Shown here: positions 34,975 to 44,169 of the stretch, piece by piece | Position numbering within the stretch: the first letter of the stretch is position 1 | Layout of the letters: every line of letters starts with the position of its first letter | Source: Marinoscillum sp040218045 | GTDB taxonomy: Bacteria; Bacteroidota; Bacteroidia; Cytophagales; Cyclobacteriaceae | Length of the DNA stretch: 64,000 nt | Reading direction: 5' to 3' | Assembly (NCBI GenBank): GCA_040218045.1 | Contig: JAVJQA010000005.1 | Location: 1-64,000 of the forward strand | Notes under the pieces: model-generated | Told to the model about the DNA's origin: nothing | What the model saw: the letters and a program-made list of their open reading frames with translations, nothing else | The model's database searches: none | Program-made: the position numbers and the translations under genes

Positions 34975-35885
34975 AACGTATCGTCATTGCCGGTGGGACC
35001 GGATTCATTGGGAAAATTCTTACAAAACATTTTACCAGCCAGGGTACTGAAGTTGTGATCCTAACACGGCGGCATCAGGTGGATAGAGATTTAGTGCGCT
35101 ATGAAAAATGGGATGGAAAATCTGCCGGTGCCTGGCAGAATGTTCTCAATGGTGCCGAATCACTGATTAATCTCAATGGAAAATCAGTTGACTGTCGATA
35201 CTCCGAAGCAAATAAGCAAGCCATTTATGATAGCCGTATTGATGCCACTTACATTTTGGGTGAAGCTTTGAAAGGTTGTAAGCACCCACCAGCAGTCTGG
35301 ATTAACGCCGCCTCTGCGACCATTTATCGACATGCGGAAGATCGTGATATGGATGAAGCTACCGGCGAGTTGGGGACAGGATTCTCAGTAGATGTTTGTA
35401 AAAAATGGGAGCGTACTTTCTTTGAAACAGATACCCCTGATGTCAGAAAAGTGGCATTGCGCATTGCGATAACATTGGGTAAGCGTGGTGGTGCTTTGGA
35501 GCCACTGAAGCGATTGGTTCATTTCGGTCTTGGAGGAAAACAAGGCAACGGGAGGCAATACTTCAGCTGGATTCATGAATCCGATGTTGCTGCTATTGTG
35601 GAGTGGGTATTGGGAAATGATCAGGCTGCAGGAGTTTATAATGTGGCAGCTCCACATCCAGTACCAAACAAGCTTTTTATGCAATTGCTCAGGCGGGAGA
35701 TGAAAGTCCCTTTTGGACTTCCTTCACCTGAGTGGTTGCTCAACCTGGGCGCACTACTCATCCGGACAGAGCCAGAACTTATACTGAAAAGCCGAAGAGT
35801 TGTGCCGGGAAGGTTGCTGAATGAAGGTTATGTGTTTAATTACAAGCGTATTGAATCCGCATTTAAATCATTAGTTAATCGATGA
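34971..35885 (+). CDS. TIGR01777-family NAD-dependent epimerase (YfcH/SDR39U1-like)
   Basis: 304 residues. The Rossmann start MKRIVIAGGTGFIGKILTKH has the GxxGxxG motif, and SLINLNGKSVDCRYSEANKQ is diagnostic of the TIGR01777 atypical SDR family. The C-terminal domain (PEWLLNLGALLIRTEPELIL) matches the DUF1731-type end. The reaction is unknown. It overlaps the preceding and following genes by four bases each (ATGA), indicating tight translational coupling with the DUF2071 gene. Confidence 0.9.
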   Translation: MKRIVIAGGTGFIGKILTKHFTSQGTEVVILTRRHQVDRDLVRYEKWDGKSAGAWQNVLNGAESLINLNGKSVDCRYSEANKQAIYDSRIDATYILGEALKGCKHPPAVWINAASATIYRHAEDRDMDEATGELGTGFSVDVCKKWERTFFETDTPDVRKVALRIAITLGKRGGALEPLKRLVHFGLGGKQGNGRQYFSWIHESDVAAIVEWVLGNDQAAGVYNVAAPHPVPNKLFMQLLRREMKVPFGLPSPEWLLNLGALLIRTEPELILKSRRVVPGRLLNEGYVFNYKRIESAFKSLVNR

Positions 35886-36631
35886 GTTTCCTAAAAGCAG
35901 AATGGCGTAAGCTGGTTATGATCAACTACGAAGTTGATCCTCAATTACTTCAATCATATGTTCCTGAAGGAACAGCGTTGGATTTTTATCAGGGCAGATG
36001 CTATGTCAGTCTTGTAGGGTTCATGTTTTTGAATACCCGGATTTTGGGTGTCAGAGTTCCCTTTCACATCAACTTTGAAGAGGTGAACTTAAGGTTTTAT
36101 GTAAAGCGCAAGGCGGGGGATTCCTGGAAAAGAGGGGTTGTTTTTATCAAGGAAATTGTGCCTAGGTCTGCTATAACCTTTGTAGCAAATACCTTCTATA
36201 AAGAGCATTACGAAACTTGCAAGATGAACCATGTCTGGAAAGTGGACGAGCAACATCTTAATGTGAGCTATCAGTGGGTTAAAGACGGTCAGAAAAATGA
36301 GTTTTGGGTGAAGACAGACCAAATATCCCAACCTATGGTTAAGGGTGCAGAAGAGGAGTTTATTGCCGAACATTATTGGGGTTATTCGAAGGATGCGACC
36401 AAAACCGTGGAGTATGAGGTAAAGCATGAACCCTGGGAAGTCTATCCTGTAAGTTCTTTTGATGTGCAAGTGGATTTTCAGTCGGTATATGGTAAGGAGT
36501 TTGCTCAGCTAAATGGGCTGGAGCCCTCTAGCGTGTTGCTTGCCGAGGGATCTGCTATCAGTGTGGAGGGTAGAAGGTGGTACAATAGCTACTACACTGC
36601 TACCTTCGTGTCATGTTCTCAGCCCAGCTAG
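35882..36631 (+). CDS. DUF2071 (YqjF-like) protein
   Basis: 249 residues beginning MSFLKAEWRKLVMINYEVDP, with YVSLVGFMFLNTRILG, VPFHINFEEVNLRFYVKRKA and GVVFIKEIVPRSAITFVANT, all typical of DUF2071/YqjF. The biochemical role is unknown. It is the last gene of the GbsR-linked operon; a convergent serine hydrolase gene ends 23 bp after its stop. Confidence 0.88.
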   Translation: MSFLKAEWRKLVMINYEVDPQLLQSYVPEGTALDFYQGRCYVSLVGFMFLNTRILGVRVPFHINFEEVNLRFYVKRKAGDSWKRGVVFIKEIVPRSAITFVANTFYKEHYETCKMNHVWKVDEQHLNVSYQWVKDGQKNEFWVKTDQISQPMVKGAEEEFIAEHYWGYSKDATKTVEYEVKHEPWEVYPVSSFDVQVDFQSVYGKEFAQLNGLEPSSVLLAEGSAISVEGRRWYNSYYTATFVSCSQPS

Positions 36632-36653
36632 TGGCTTATTTCGGGCAGCCTTC

Positions 36654-37751
36654 CTATAACTCCTGATCCATTTGTATTAGCTCGCCTATGATGCCATCCG
36701 CCATTTGGAATGTTCTGTTGTCAAAAGAATTGGTACCAACCATAAATGCCCGGTTTAGCTCTGGAGCCACCCACACTACTACGTACCATATCGTGTTGCT
36801 TCCGCTGTGGTTGAGTGTGGTGCCATTGGCCCATGATCTTTCTCCTACTATCCACCCAGAGGCATATTCACCAATGGGATCAATTAGTTCATCCAACTGC
36901 GCTCGGTTGAGGATTTCCGGGCTATGCTGGGGCAGCTGCAGTCTTATGAACTTTGCCCAGTCTTCAAAAGTGCTGTGTACTGTGCCTGCGGGACCAAGAG
37001 CCTGAGCGTTATCTGCCTGCAGCGCCTGCCATTGGCCGGCACTTTTGGAATGTCCCCATGGTTGATCAGTTTGGTCAGGTGTGCCTGGAGCACCAAATCC
37101 TGCTGAAGTCATGCCCAATGGCTCAAACACCTTTTCCTGCATCAGCTGCTCCCATGAAAGCCCCGTTACTTTTTCTGCCATGCTGCCAGCTATCATATAG
37201 CCCAGATTAGAATATTGGTATTCATCAATTCCTATTTCACTTGGTGAGGCCAGATTGGCTTTGATAAGGGCTATTCTTCGTTGTGTAATTTCTAGATCCT
37301 GGTATGCCCACCAGTCTTGTGCATTGGCGGGTACTCCAGCTCTATGAGTGACAAGTTGATGAAGCGTAACATCGTAGTAGTCCTCGTGTATGTCGCCTTC
37401 AAGCTCTGGGAATACCTCGATCAGTGTAGTGTCCCAGGTGAGGTCTCCACTCTTTACCAAAGTGGCCAGTAATGTGCTGGTCATTGCTTTTGTGCAGGAG
37501 CCCAAATGGATCAGGTCTTTGGTGCTCAGTGAATCTGATAATCCATATTTGCGAACTCCGGCCGACTCCATCAATCTAATACCCTCTGCGTCTATTACAG
37601 CGGCAATCAGCCCAGGTATGTTGTAGTCAGATACCGTTTCAGAGAGCAACTCCTGAAGTTCATTAGTCGGCTGTTTGGTGTGAACGGGTTGGTCATCCTT
37701 GCATGAAGCCAATACCAGAGGCAGTATAACTATGGCGGCAATAAATCTCAT
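36654..37751 (-). CDS. Beta-lactamase-fold serine hydrolase lipoprotein (class C-like)
   Basis: 365 residues from the ATG at 37751 (MRFIAAIVILPLVLASC, a lipoprotein signal); the open frame 12 codons further up lacks a signal and is rejected. Class C/penicillin-binding motifs: GSCTKAM (SxxK), YQYSNLGYM (YxN) and LNHSGSN (HxG). Members range from esterases and D-aminopeptidases to beta-lactamases; a true beta-lactamase is not implied. It faces the DUF2071 gene tail to tail. Another serine hydrolase of this superfamily lies at 54345-55427. Confidence 0.87.
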   Translation of the reverse strand: MRFIAAIVILPLVLASCKDDQPVHTKQPTNELQELLSETVSDYNIPGLIAAVIDAEGIRLMESAGVRKYGLSDSLSTKDLIHLGSCTKAMTSTLLATLVKSGDLTWDTTLIEVFPELEGDIHEDYYDVTLHQLVTHRAGVPANAQDWWAYQDLEITQRRIALIKANLASPSEIGIDEYQYSNLGYMIAGSMAEKVTGLSWEQLMQEKVFEPLGMTSAGFGAPGTPDQTDQPWGHSKSAGQWQALQADNAQALGPAGTVHSTFEDWAKFIRLQLPQHSPEILNRAQLDELIDPIGEYASGWIVGERSWANGTTLNHSGSNTIWYVVVWVAPELNRAFMVGTNSFDNRTFQMADGIIGELIQMDQEL

Positions 37752-37896
37752 ATTGTGAGTCTTTGAGTGGAGATGTTTTGAATACAATAATAGCTCTAAG
37801 ATAAGGTATTTGTGTCTAGACTGGTAGTCCCTACTTCTGATTTTTGAAGTGTGATTGTGTAGTTAATTCGATGGTTTTTTGATTCGATCGGGTATG

Positions 37897-37926
37897 AAAA
37901 AACCACCCTCGGGTGAAAGAGGATGG
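37897..37926 (-). terminator. Rho-independent terminator after the LRR protein gene
   Basis: Read on the minus strand, CCATCCTC, an 8-base loop and GAGGGTGG form an 8-pair stem (one G-U pair), followed directly by six T. It begins 26 bases after the stop of the LRR gene. Confidence 0.75.
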
Positions 37927-37952
37927 CTGCAGTAAGAATCATTAGCAAGGTG

Positions 37953-40900
37953 TCATTGCTTGATTATACGATGGGTTGTGACATTATCAGCCTGATATAT
38001 TTTGATGAAATAGGTTCCCGCGCTTAAGTCTTTTAAATCCATGGTGTTTCCATTCATTCCAATGTCATGCAGTATTCCCGAAATAGAGTAAACCTGAACC
38101 CGGTTGATCGGATTGGAGCTTTGGATGCACAAACTCCCCGCTGTGGGATTTGGAAAAACCTGAAGGACAATTGGCTCAGCTGGAGTGTCATCTTTAGAAG
38201 CTATACGTGCTGATGAACCTGAGCAGTCTGTACTAAAAACCACACCGGGATCAACAAATCTTGACCATTTTGATTCTGCACTGGCTACATCATCCACATC
38301 TATACAACTGAGGTCGTCATTTTCCCAGGTTGCTAGATAGTTGATTCCGCTATTGTTGCTATTCCTGAGATCCAGGGAAGTCAGCTTGTTTTGAGTAGCA
38401 ACAATTGATGTTATGATCGGGTTGTTGCTAAAATCGAGCGACGTAAGTTCGTTTTTGCGCAGTACTATCTGTGTCAGGCTCGGTGTACTGGCCACATCTA
38501 GGTTTGATAGCTTGTTGTTTTGAACAGACAGATATTCCATGGAGGTATTGGCCAGATCTATCGATGCCAGAAGGTTGTTGTTGGCCACAAGGCGTTCCAG
38601 TGCCGACAAGCCGCTCAGATCAAGGGTTGTTAGGTTGTTGTTTGAGCAGGATATCTTTGTCAGGAATAGGTTGCTACCAAAGACCAATGAGTCCAGTTTG
38701 TTATTGGAACACTTCACTTCCATCAAATCAGGATTGTTACTGAGATCCAGGGAGGTAAGCTGGTTGTGATTGATCTCTAGCTCGTTGAGCTCAGTATTGG
38801 CACTAAGGTCAATCGTGCTAAGGTTATTTTCAGCTAATTGTAAAACCTGTAAGTGAGGATTTCCACTCAGGTCTATAGAGTCCAAGCCTATATTGATAGC
38901 CCGTAAGACTCGTAGCTCAACATTATTGGTGAGATCTACTTCCGAAATCAGGTTGTGATTAAGCTGTAAGACTTCCAGGGAGGTGAAAGCCTCGATCCCT
39001 GTAATGTCAAAAATAGTGCTATTAGCTAAGCGCAGTGGGTCTCTGAACACTAAAGCTTCTGATACCTGTATCTGATCATCATGGTTTGTATTGGGGTTTG
39101 ATCCGTTGGCATAAAGCAGAATGTTTTTGAAATTAACATCAGGAATATAAACAACTTCTTCGTATGGGTCACAGTCTGTAGTGTAGAGGAGCTGCTCACT
39201 GGGCCAGTTGGCCTCAAAGTAAGCAGTGTCGTCCACTTCTACACATGATAGGTAAGTATTTTCAAAGCTGAATTGTTGTAAAAGCTCGTTATGACCATTT
39301 TTGAGATTTAACTCGTCTATGGGGTTAAAGTCCAGCTGTAGATGGGTAATTTCTGGATTATTACTTAGATCAAGGGCGTTAATGTCATTGTCATGAAGAT
39401 TGAGCAGCTGGAGGTTTGATGCCCCGGACAGGTCCAGTGAAGTGAGTTCATTGTCATGTATTTGAAGGTCTTGTAATTCGGGGTTAACTCCAGTAGAAAG
39501 ATTGGATAGTTGATTGTCATTCGTCCATAGTTTGACAAGTTTCATGTTTTGAGAAATATCAAGACTGCTCAGTAAATTGTTATAAGTGTAGAGTGTTTTG
39601 AGCTCAGGATTATTAGTTACATCAATTGCTCCGATTTCATTATTCATGCACAGCAATGTTTTTAAGGAAGTGTTGACACTTACATCGATTGAAGTGACCT
39701 CATTGTGGCTACAATCCAGGTAAGTCAATGCGGGGTTATTGCTTACATCCAGGCTTGACAGTTGATTATTCAGTACCCGTAGCTTGGTCAATTTTACATT
39801 GTTGCTGACATCCAGTGAGGTCAGGTTATTGCTATAGGCTTCCAGGGTTTTCAATTCATTTAAGTTACTTATGTCAAGAGTAGAGATATTATTGAAAGAG
39901 CAGTACAGACCAGTAATATTTACAAAGGCTTCTATACCAGTCATGAGGTTTATATTTTGACCGTTTACATTTAAGTTTCCGGTATAGGCCTCTGCTTCGG
40001 TGTATTGAATTTCACTATCTCCGTTGGTATTAATCGAGCTGTTTCCTACTAGGGATGCTTTGAAATTTCCATCGGGAATAAAGACCAATCCAGGCGTACC
40101 GACACTACTACAGTCAGTGGTGAATGCTATATCCTCGTCAACAGAATTCCTAAAATTTGTTTCGAAATAGGAAGGCTCATCCACTTCAATACACATCAGG
40201 TTAGGAACTTCGAGAGCAGAGAAAGAGCGAATAGGGACACCTTCACTTTGTAAGTTTAAAAAGGAAATAGCTGAACTATCAATTGTAATGGTATGCACTT
40301 GTGTACCTCTAAGGTCTATGCTATCTAGTGGATTCTCAGAAATATTGAGTTCTTCAAGTCCATCAGGGAATGTCAGTTCTGAAATGCTATTAGTAGGTAT
40401 GTCTAAGTGAATGAGATGAATATTCGCACTTACATCTACTGAAGTGAGGTTGTTGCCAGCAGCATGAATTACCTGAAGGCCAGTAAATGACTCAATCCCA
40501 GTCAGGCTATTGATATTGCTAAAACCCACACCATTTACCAGGGCCTGCTCAGCTTCATAAACCTGGATTTCATCATCGCCATTGGTATTGATATTGGCAT
40601 CAGCCAGCAGTGCTTCTTTGAAGTTAGGATCTTCAAATGTCACCACTTCACCGTCCCCAGGGTAGTTGCAGTTTTCACTGAATGTGACACCCTCATCAAA
40701 GTCATGAAAGGTTGATCCATAATATGGTAAAAAGATCTCAACACATGAGAGGCTGGGGTTGTCATCCGCATTGATAATAGTACCATAGCCATTCATTCGT
40801 CCATTTTTGAGATTGAGTTGTGATAAATCAGGGTTGTTGGCACATTCCAAAATATCCAGCTCGGGGTTGCTGCTAATATCCAGAGCAGTCAGGTTATTAG

Positions 40901-42542
40901 TAACACAAGCCAACCGGTTGAGCACAGGAAGTCCCGAAAGGTCTACAGAGGTTATGTGGTTCCTACTGAATTCCAGATAAGTAATGTTCGAATTGTTGGA
41001 AAGGTCCAAATCGGTTAATAGGTTAGAAGAAAGGCTCACTTGGGTCAGATTGGGATTTCCACTTAAATCAATAGACGTTAGCTGGTTATTGTTGCAGTTG
41101 ATTTCATTTAAGTCTGGATTTTCAGTGAATGAGAGAGTGGTCAACTGGTTACTGAAACAACTGACCTGCACCATGTTGATGTTTTGACTCAGATCAAGTG
41201 ACGTGAGATTATTGCCTCCACAATCCAATTGCCTCAATGCTATGTTATGGCTTAAATCAATGTTGTCCAGATCATTTTGATAGACTGAAAGCAGTGGGAT
41301 TGAAGTAAAATACTCTATTCCGGAGAGGTTTTTAATGTTGGAGAATTTTACATCCAGGGACCCGTTATAGGACTCTGCTTCCACGATCTGAATTTGTCCA
41401 TCGCTGTTTTGATCTACACCTCCATTGTCAAGTACTGCTTCTTTAAAATTGGCATCCGCGAAATAGATGATATCTGTATCAACCGACTCACAATTCGCGC
41501 TGAATGACGCCTCCGACCCAACTTTGTCCCATTCGGCCTCTGAGTATGATGGGTTGTCTACCTGAATGCAAGTCAATCCCGGGTTTCCGGTTGCATCAAA
41601 TAGTGTCATGTTGCTATTGTTTCCATTTTGCGCATTAAGCAAAATGAGTTCGTTGTCTGCTACATCCAGACTTGTAAGGTCGGATTGCGCACTCACATCC
41701 AGTGTAGCAAACCGGTTGTCTCTACCGTTAAAAGCTTCAAGTAATGTATTTGAGCTCAGGTCAAGAGTCAGTAGCTTGTTGTAGCCAATATTGAGTGTAG
41801 TAAGGTTGGGATTGTGGTTTAAATCCAGTTTATCAATTGTATTGTGATCTGTGCGAAGTGTTGATAGGTTTGGACTTGCTGATATGTCGAGGGAAGAAAT
41901 GTTGTTGTTTTGGGCATAGAGCGCTGTTAGTAAATTAGTGCTTATCAGTGTCGTGATCTCATTGTTATTGCATCGCAATTCCATCAGGTTGGGTGCAGCG
42001 CCGAGCTCTAGGTTAGTAATATCATTGGAGAAACACCAGAGCGACTCCAGGTGAATGTTGCTGCTGATGTCCAGAAAGGAAATGCTGTTTTTGTGGCACC
42101 TGAGTTCTTCCAGAGCAGTATTTTGTGAAATGTCCAGAGCGGTTATCTGGTTGTCGTAGCAGTAAAGGTTCGTGAGACTGGTGTTCGCACTTATGTCCAA
42201 TCCGGTCAGGTTATTGGAATAGCAATTGAGTGTCTGTAAAAGCGTATTATGGCTTAAATACAGACTTGTGAGGTTGTTAGAACCGACCCTTAAATGGAGG
42301 AGTGCAGTAAAGGCTTCTATACCGGTCAGGTCTGAAATTCCCTTATTGTTCACATTTATGGAAGTAGTGGACTCGGCCTCTGAAATTTGGATTTCTGAAT
42401 CATTGTTGGTATTAATTGATGGAATGGCCAGCAATGCATTTTTAAAATTTTCATCTGGGATGTTTACTGTTTGTGCAAAGGACATATGGGCAAACAAGGC
42501 AATGGTTGAAGTAAGCATTGCGAGGGGTAGTTTTTGATTCAT
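37953..42542 (-). CDS. Giant T9SS leucine-rich-repeat protein in five EF-hand-opened modules
   Basis: 1529 residues, signal peptide (MNQKLPLAMLTSTIALFAHM, SFAQ). The body consists of about five modules. Each begins with an IPDxNFKxALL-like strand, then a 12-residue EF-hand-like loop (NTNNDSEIQISE, DQNSDGQIQIVE, NTNGDDEIQVYE, NTNGDSEIQYTE, NTNHDDQIQVSE), then a GIEAF segment and many short leucine-rich repeats of the LTSLDLSNN type, ending in an LxCIxVDxPxY...DCS cap. The last about 75 residues are a T9SS type A sorting domain (VFPNPTAGS, LSAGTYFIKIY, RIIKQ), so it should be secreted and anchored outside. LRRs suggest protein or polysaccharide binding, the loops calcium. Module 2 has the fully canonical loop. 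A terminator follows the stop. Confidence 0.9.
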   Translation of the reverse strand: MNQKLPLAMLTSTIALFAHMSFAQTVNIPDENFKNALLAIPSINTNNDSEIQISEAESTTSINVNNKGISDLTGIEAFTALLHLRVGSNNLTSLYLSHNTLLQTLNCYSNNLTGLDISANTSLTNLYCYDNQITALDISQNTALEELRCHKNSISFLDISSNIHLESLWCFSNDITNLELGAAPNLMELRCNNNEITTLISTNLLTALYAQNNNISSLDISASPNLSTLRTDHNTIDKLDLNHNPNLTTLNIGYNKLLTLDLSSNTLLEAFNGRDNRFATLDVSAQSDLTSLDVADNELILLNAQNGNNSNMTLFDATGNPGLTCIQVDNPSYSEAEWDKVGSEASFSANCESVDTDIIYFADANFKEAVLDNGGVDQNSDGQIQIVEAESYNGSLDVKFSNIKNLSGIEYFTSIPLLSVYQNDLDNIDLSHNIALRQLDCGGNNLTSLDLSQNINMVQVSCFSNQLTTLSFTENPDLNEINCNNNQLTSIDLSGNPNLTQVSLSSNLLTDLDLSNNSNITYLEFSRNHITSVDLSGLPVLNRLACVTNNLTALDISSNPELDILECANNPDLSQLNLKNGRMNGYGTIINADDNPSLSCVEIFLPYYGSTFHDFDEGVTFSENCNYPGDGEVVTFEDPNFKEALLADANINTNGDDEIQVYEAEQALVNGVGFSNINSLTGIESFTGLQVIHAAGNNLTSVDVSANIHLIHLDIPTNSISELTFPDGLEELNISENPLDSIDLRGTQVHTITIDSSAISFLNLQSEGVPIRSFSALEVPNLMCIEVDEPSYFETNFRNSVDEDIAFTTDCSSVGTPGLVFIPDGNFKASLVGNSSINTNGDSEIQYTEAEAYTGNLNVNGQNINLMTGIEAFVNITGLYCSFNNISTLDISNLNELKTLEAYSNNLTSLDVSNNVKLTKLRVLNNQLSSLDVSNNPALTYLDCSHNEVTSIDVSVNTSLKTLLCMNNEIGAIDVTNNPELKTLYTYNNLLSSLDISQNMKLVKLWTNDNQLSNLSTGVNPELQDLQIHDNELTSLDLSGASNLQLLNLHDNDINALDLSNNPEITHLQLDFNPIDELNLKNGHNELLQQFSFENTYLSCVEVDDTAYFEANWPSEQLLYTTDCDPYEEVVYIPDVNFKNILLYANGSNPNTNHDDQIQVSEALVFRDPLRLANSTIFDITGIEAFTSLEVLQLNHNLISEVDLTNNVELRVLRAINIGLDSIDLSGNPHLQVLQLAENNLSTIDLSANTELNELEINHNQLTSLDLSNNPDLMEVKCSNNKLDSLVFGSNLFLTKISCSNNNLTTLDLSGLSALERLVANNNLLASIDLANTSMEYLSVQNNKLSNLDVASTPSLTQIVLRKNELTSLDFSNNPIITSIVATQNKLTSLDLRNSNNSGINYLATWENDDLSCIDVDDVASAESKWSRFVDPGVVFSTDCSGSSARIASKDDTPAEPIVLQVFPNPTAGSLCIQSSNPINRVQVYSISGILHDIGMNGNTMDLKDLSAGTYFIKIYQADNVTTHRIIKQ

Positions 42543-42770
42543 ATCTTATTGGGTTTGAATTTTACTATCGAAAAGGATTTTGTGAAAAACCATACCTTAA
42601 AATTCGTTGATATTCAACGGTTTAGCGGAGATTCGCTGCTTACCGAAAGCTTACCGGTTATTATAAATTCATTACTATGTAAAATTCTAGTATCGTATAC
42701 ACCGCCATAGTCGTTTGCTTTTATATAATGACAAGGGATGATCGATCTAATCCCACTTAAATAGATAAAG

Positions 42771-43157
42771 ATGATAGAGCAAATAGAATTAGGAAACGGT
42801 GATGTGCTTGGTTTTAAAATCACCGGGCATTTGGACAAGGAGTCATTTGACTACCTATATGGTCTTCTGGAAAAGAGACTGCAGCAGCCTGGTCATTTCA
42901 ATTTGTATTTGGAAATACCCATGTTGGAAGGGATTGACTTTGAGGTGATGGGCGAAAGCATCAAACAAACCTTCAAAGACCTGGTGACCTACCTTTTCAA
43001 GGTTGATAAAATCGCAATTGTAACCAATGAAAGTTGGCTGAAGTATACGGTTAAAATTGAGAATGCCTTGATACCCGGTATAGAAGAGAAGGTGTTTGCG
43101 GATTCAGACAAAGCAGCAGCGTTGATATGGTTGGCTGAGCCAGTGGTTAGTGGATAA
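42771..43157 (+). CDS. STAS/SpoIIAA-like protein
   Basis: 128 residues. The sequence GFKITGHLDKESFDYLYGLL, FNLYLEIPMLEGIDFEVM and VDKIAIVTNESWLKY follows the SpoIIAA-like (STAS fold) family. No phosphorylatable serine motif of anti-sigma antagonist type was identified, so the role is unclear; related proteins bind membranes or hydrophobic ligands. A hairpin with a T-rich end follows 36 bp after the stop, so it appears to be a single-gene unit. Confidence 0.75.
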   Translation: MIEQIELGNGDVLGFKITGHLDKESFDYLYGLLEKRLQQPGHFNLYLEIPMLEGIDFEVMGESIKQTFKDLVTYLFKVDKIAIVTNESWLKYTVKIENALIPGIEEKVFADSDKAAALIWLAEPVVSG

Positions 43158-43193
43158 GGACTGATAGTTGATATTCCTTTGGTGCAAAACAAT

Positions 43194-43229
43194 AAAAAGG
43201 CAGCCTTAAAAAAGCTGCTTTACTTTTGT
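43194..43229 (+). terminator. Probable terminator between the STAS and J-domain genes
   Basis: AAAGGCAGC and GCTGCTTT form a stem around CTTAAAAAA, followed by ACTTTTG. It lies just upstream of the ATG at 43233, so it could also shape the 5' region of the J-domain gene. Confidence 0.5.
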
Positions 43230-43232
43230 ATC

Positions 43233-43949
43233 ATGGGTGTCAAAGACAAGGTAGTCCGACCAATACAGGAAACCGCTGAACTGGAGCGGCAAGCTGCTGC
43301 TCTCAAAAGTGAACTCGATGAAGTCAACCGGCTCATCAATGCCTTTGAAAACAAAATACGTACAGCCATTGGCAATGAACTGATAGAAGAGCAGGAACTC
43401 ACAGAGCTCTATAAGCAGCTGAAAAAGGCAAAAAAGGACAAACGCTTACAGCAGAAGAAAAAGGGAAAAAACTATCAGGAACCCACTGGTATAGTGATGT
43501 CCAGCAAGCCTGCTCCAGCTACGGACCAGAACCACGATGAGATCAAAGAACTCAAAAAGCTTTACCGAGAGGCTATGCTGCATGTTCATCCTGATAAGTT
43601 TACAATGGATGAGGACAACCAGGAGGCTGCACATGAGACCACTTCTCAGTTGATCCGGATTTATCAAACCAATGACTTGCCGGCACTGCGTGCATTTCAT
43701 GCCCATATCTTGTCTGGCCATGCGATCAGCGGGGTAAGGGCGAAGGATTTGACCAAACTTTCTATAGACCCACACCAGCATCTCAGGAATGAACTGGAAG
43801 CTTTGAAAGGGCAACTAGCAACGCTAAAGAACAGGCACACTTATAAAGTCTGGACGACCTACAACGATCCTTATACTTTCATTGAGGAACTGCGTGAATA
43901 CTATCAAGACCGGATCGGTAAGCTGAAGCGGCGGACGAGGCTTAGGTAA
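43233..43949 (+). CDS. J-domain protein with N-terminal coiled coil
   Basis: 238 residues from the ATG at 43233 (MGVKDKVVRPIQ); the frame is open from a TTG at 43179 but that part lies in a terminator-like hairpin. An N-terminal basic coiled coil (about 15-85) is followed by a J domain with the Hsp70-stimulating HPD motif (ELKKLYREAMLHVHPDKFTM). A second coiled coil and basic tail (GKLKRRTRLR) end the protein. It should be a specialised DnaK co-chaperone, cytoplasmic. The coiled coils may recruit a specific client, which is inference. Confidence 0.8.
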   Translation: MGVKDKVVRPIQETAELERQAAALKSELDEVNRLINAFENKIRTAIGNELIEEQELTELYKQLKKAKKDKRLQQKKKGKNYQEPTGIVMSSKPAPATDQNHDEIKELKKLYREAMLHVHPDKFTMDEDNQEAAHETTSQLIRIYQTNDLPALRAFHAHILSGHAISGVRAKDLTKLSIDPHQHLRNELEALKGQLATLKNRHTYKVWTTYNDPYTFIEELREYYQDRIGKLKRRTRLR

Positions 43950-44169
43950 TCATTTGAAGTCATCCTCAGAGACATTTCCATTTTATGAGAAGATATTGAT
44001 TTCGCTAAATTTCTATACTGCGAATTGGTGTAATTCATGGATTTAGTGAGCCTGTTTGAAGAAAGTAAACTTCCCTCAATTCCAGACACGGTTACCGTTC
44101 ATGAGCGAATCCAGGGAGGTAGAGGAGTCTAATTCATTTGCTAATTGTTTAGCGATTGGGATGCATTGC

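Noticed and set aside
38471..42537. Plus-strand open frames opposite the LRR gene
   Set aside because: They mirror the leucine-rich repeats, have no start context and no recognisable family.
37953..42542. Highly repetitive DNA looking like tandem repeats or a CRISPR-like array
   Set aside because: It is one long open frame; the repetition comes from leucine-rich repeats in the protein and has no uniform spacer.
43904..44089. Small minus-strand frame after the J-domain gene
   Set aside because: Half of it overlaps the J-domain gene and the rest shows no coding character.
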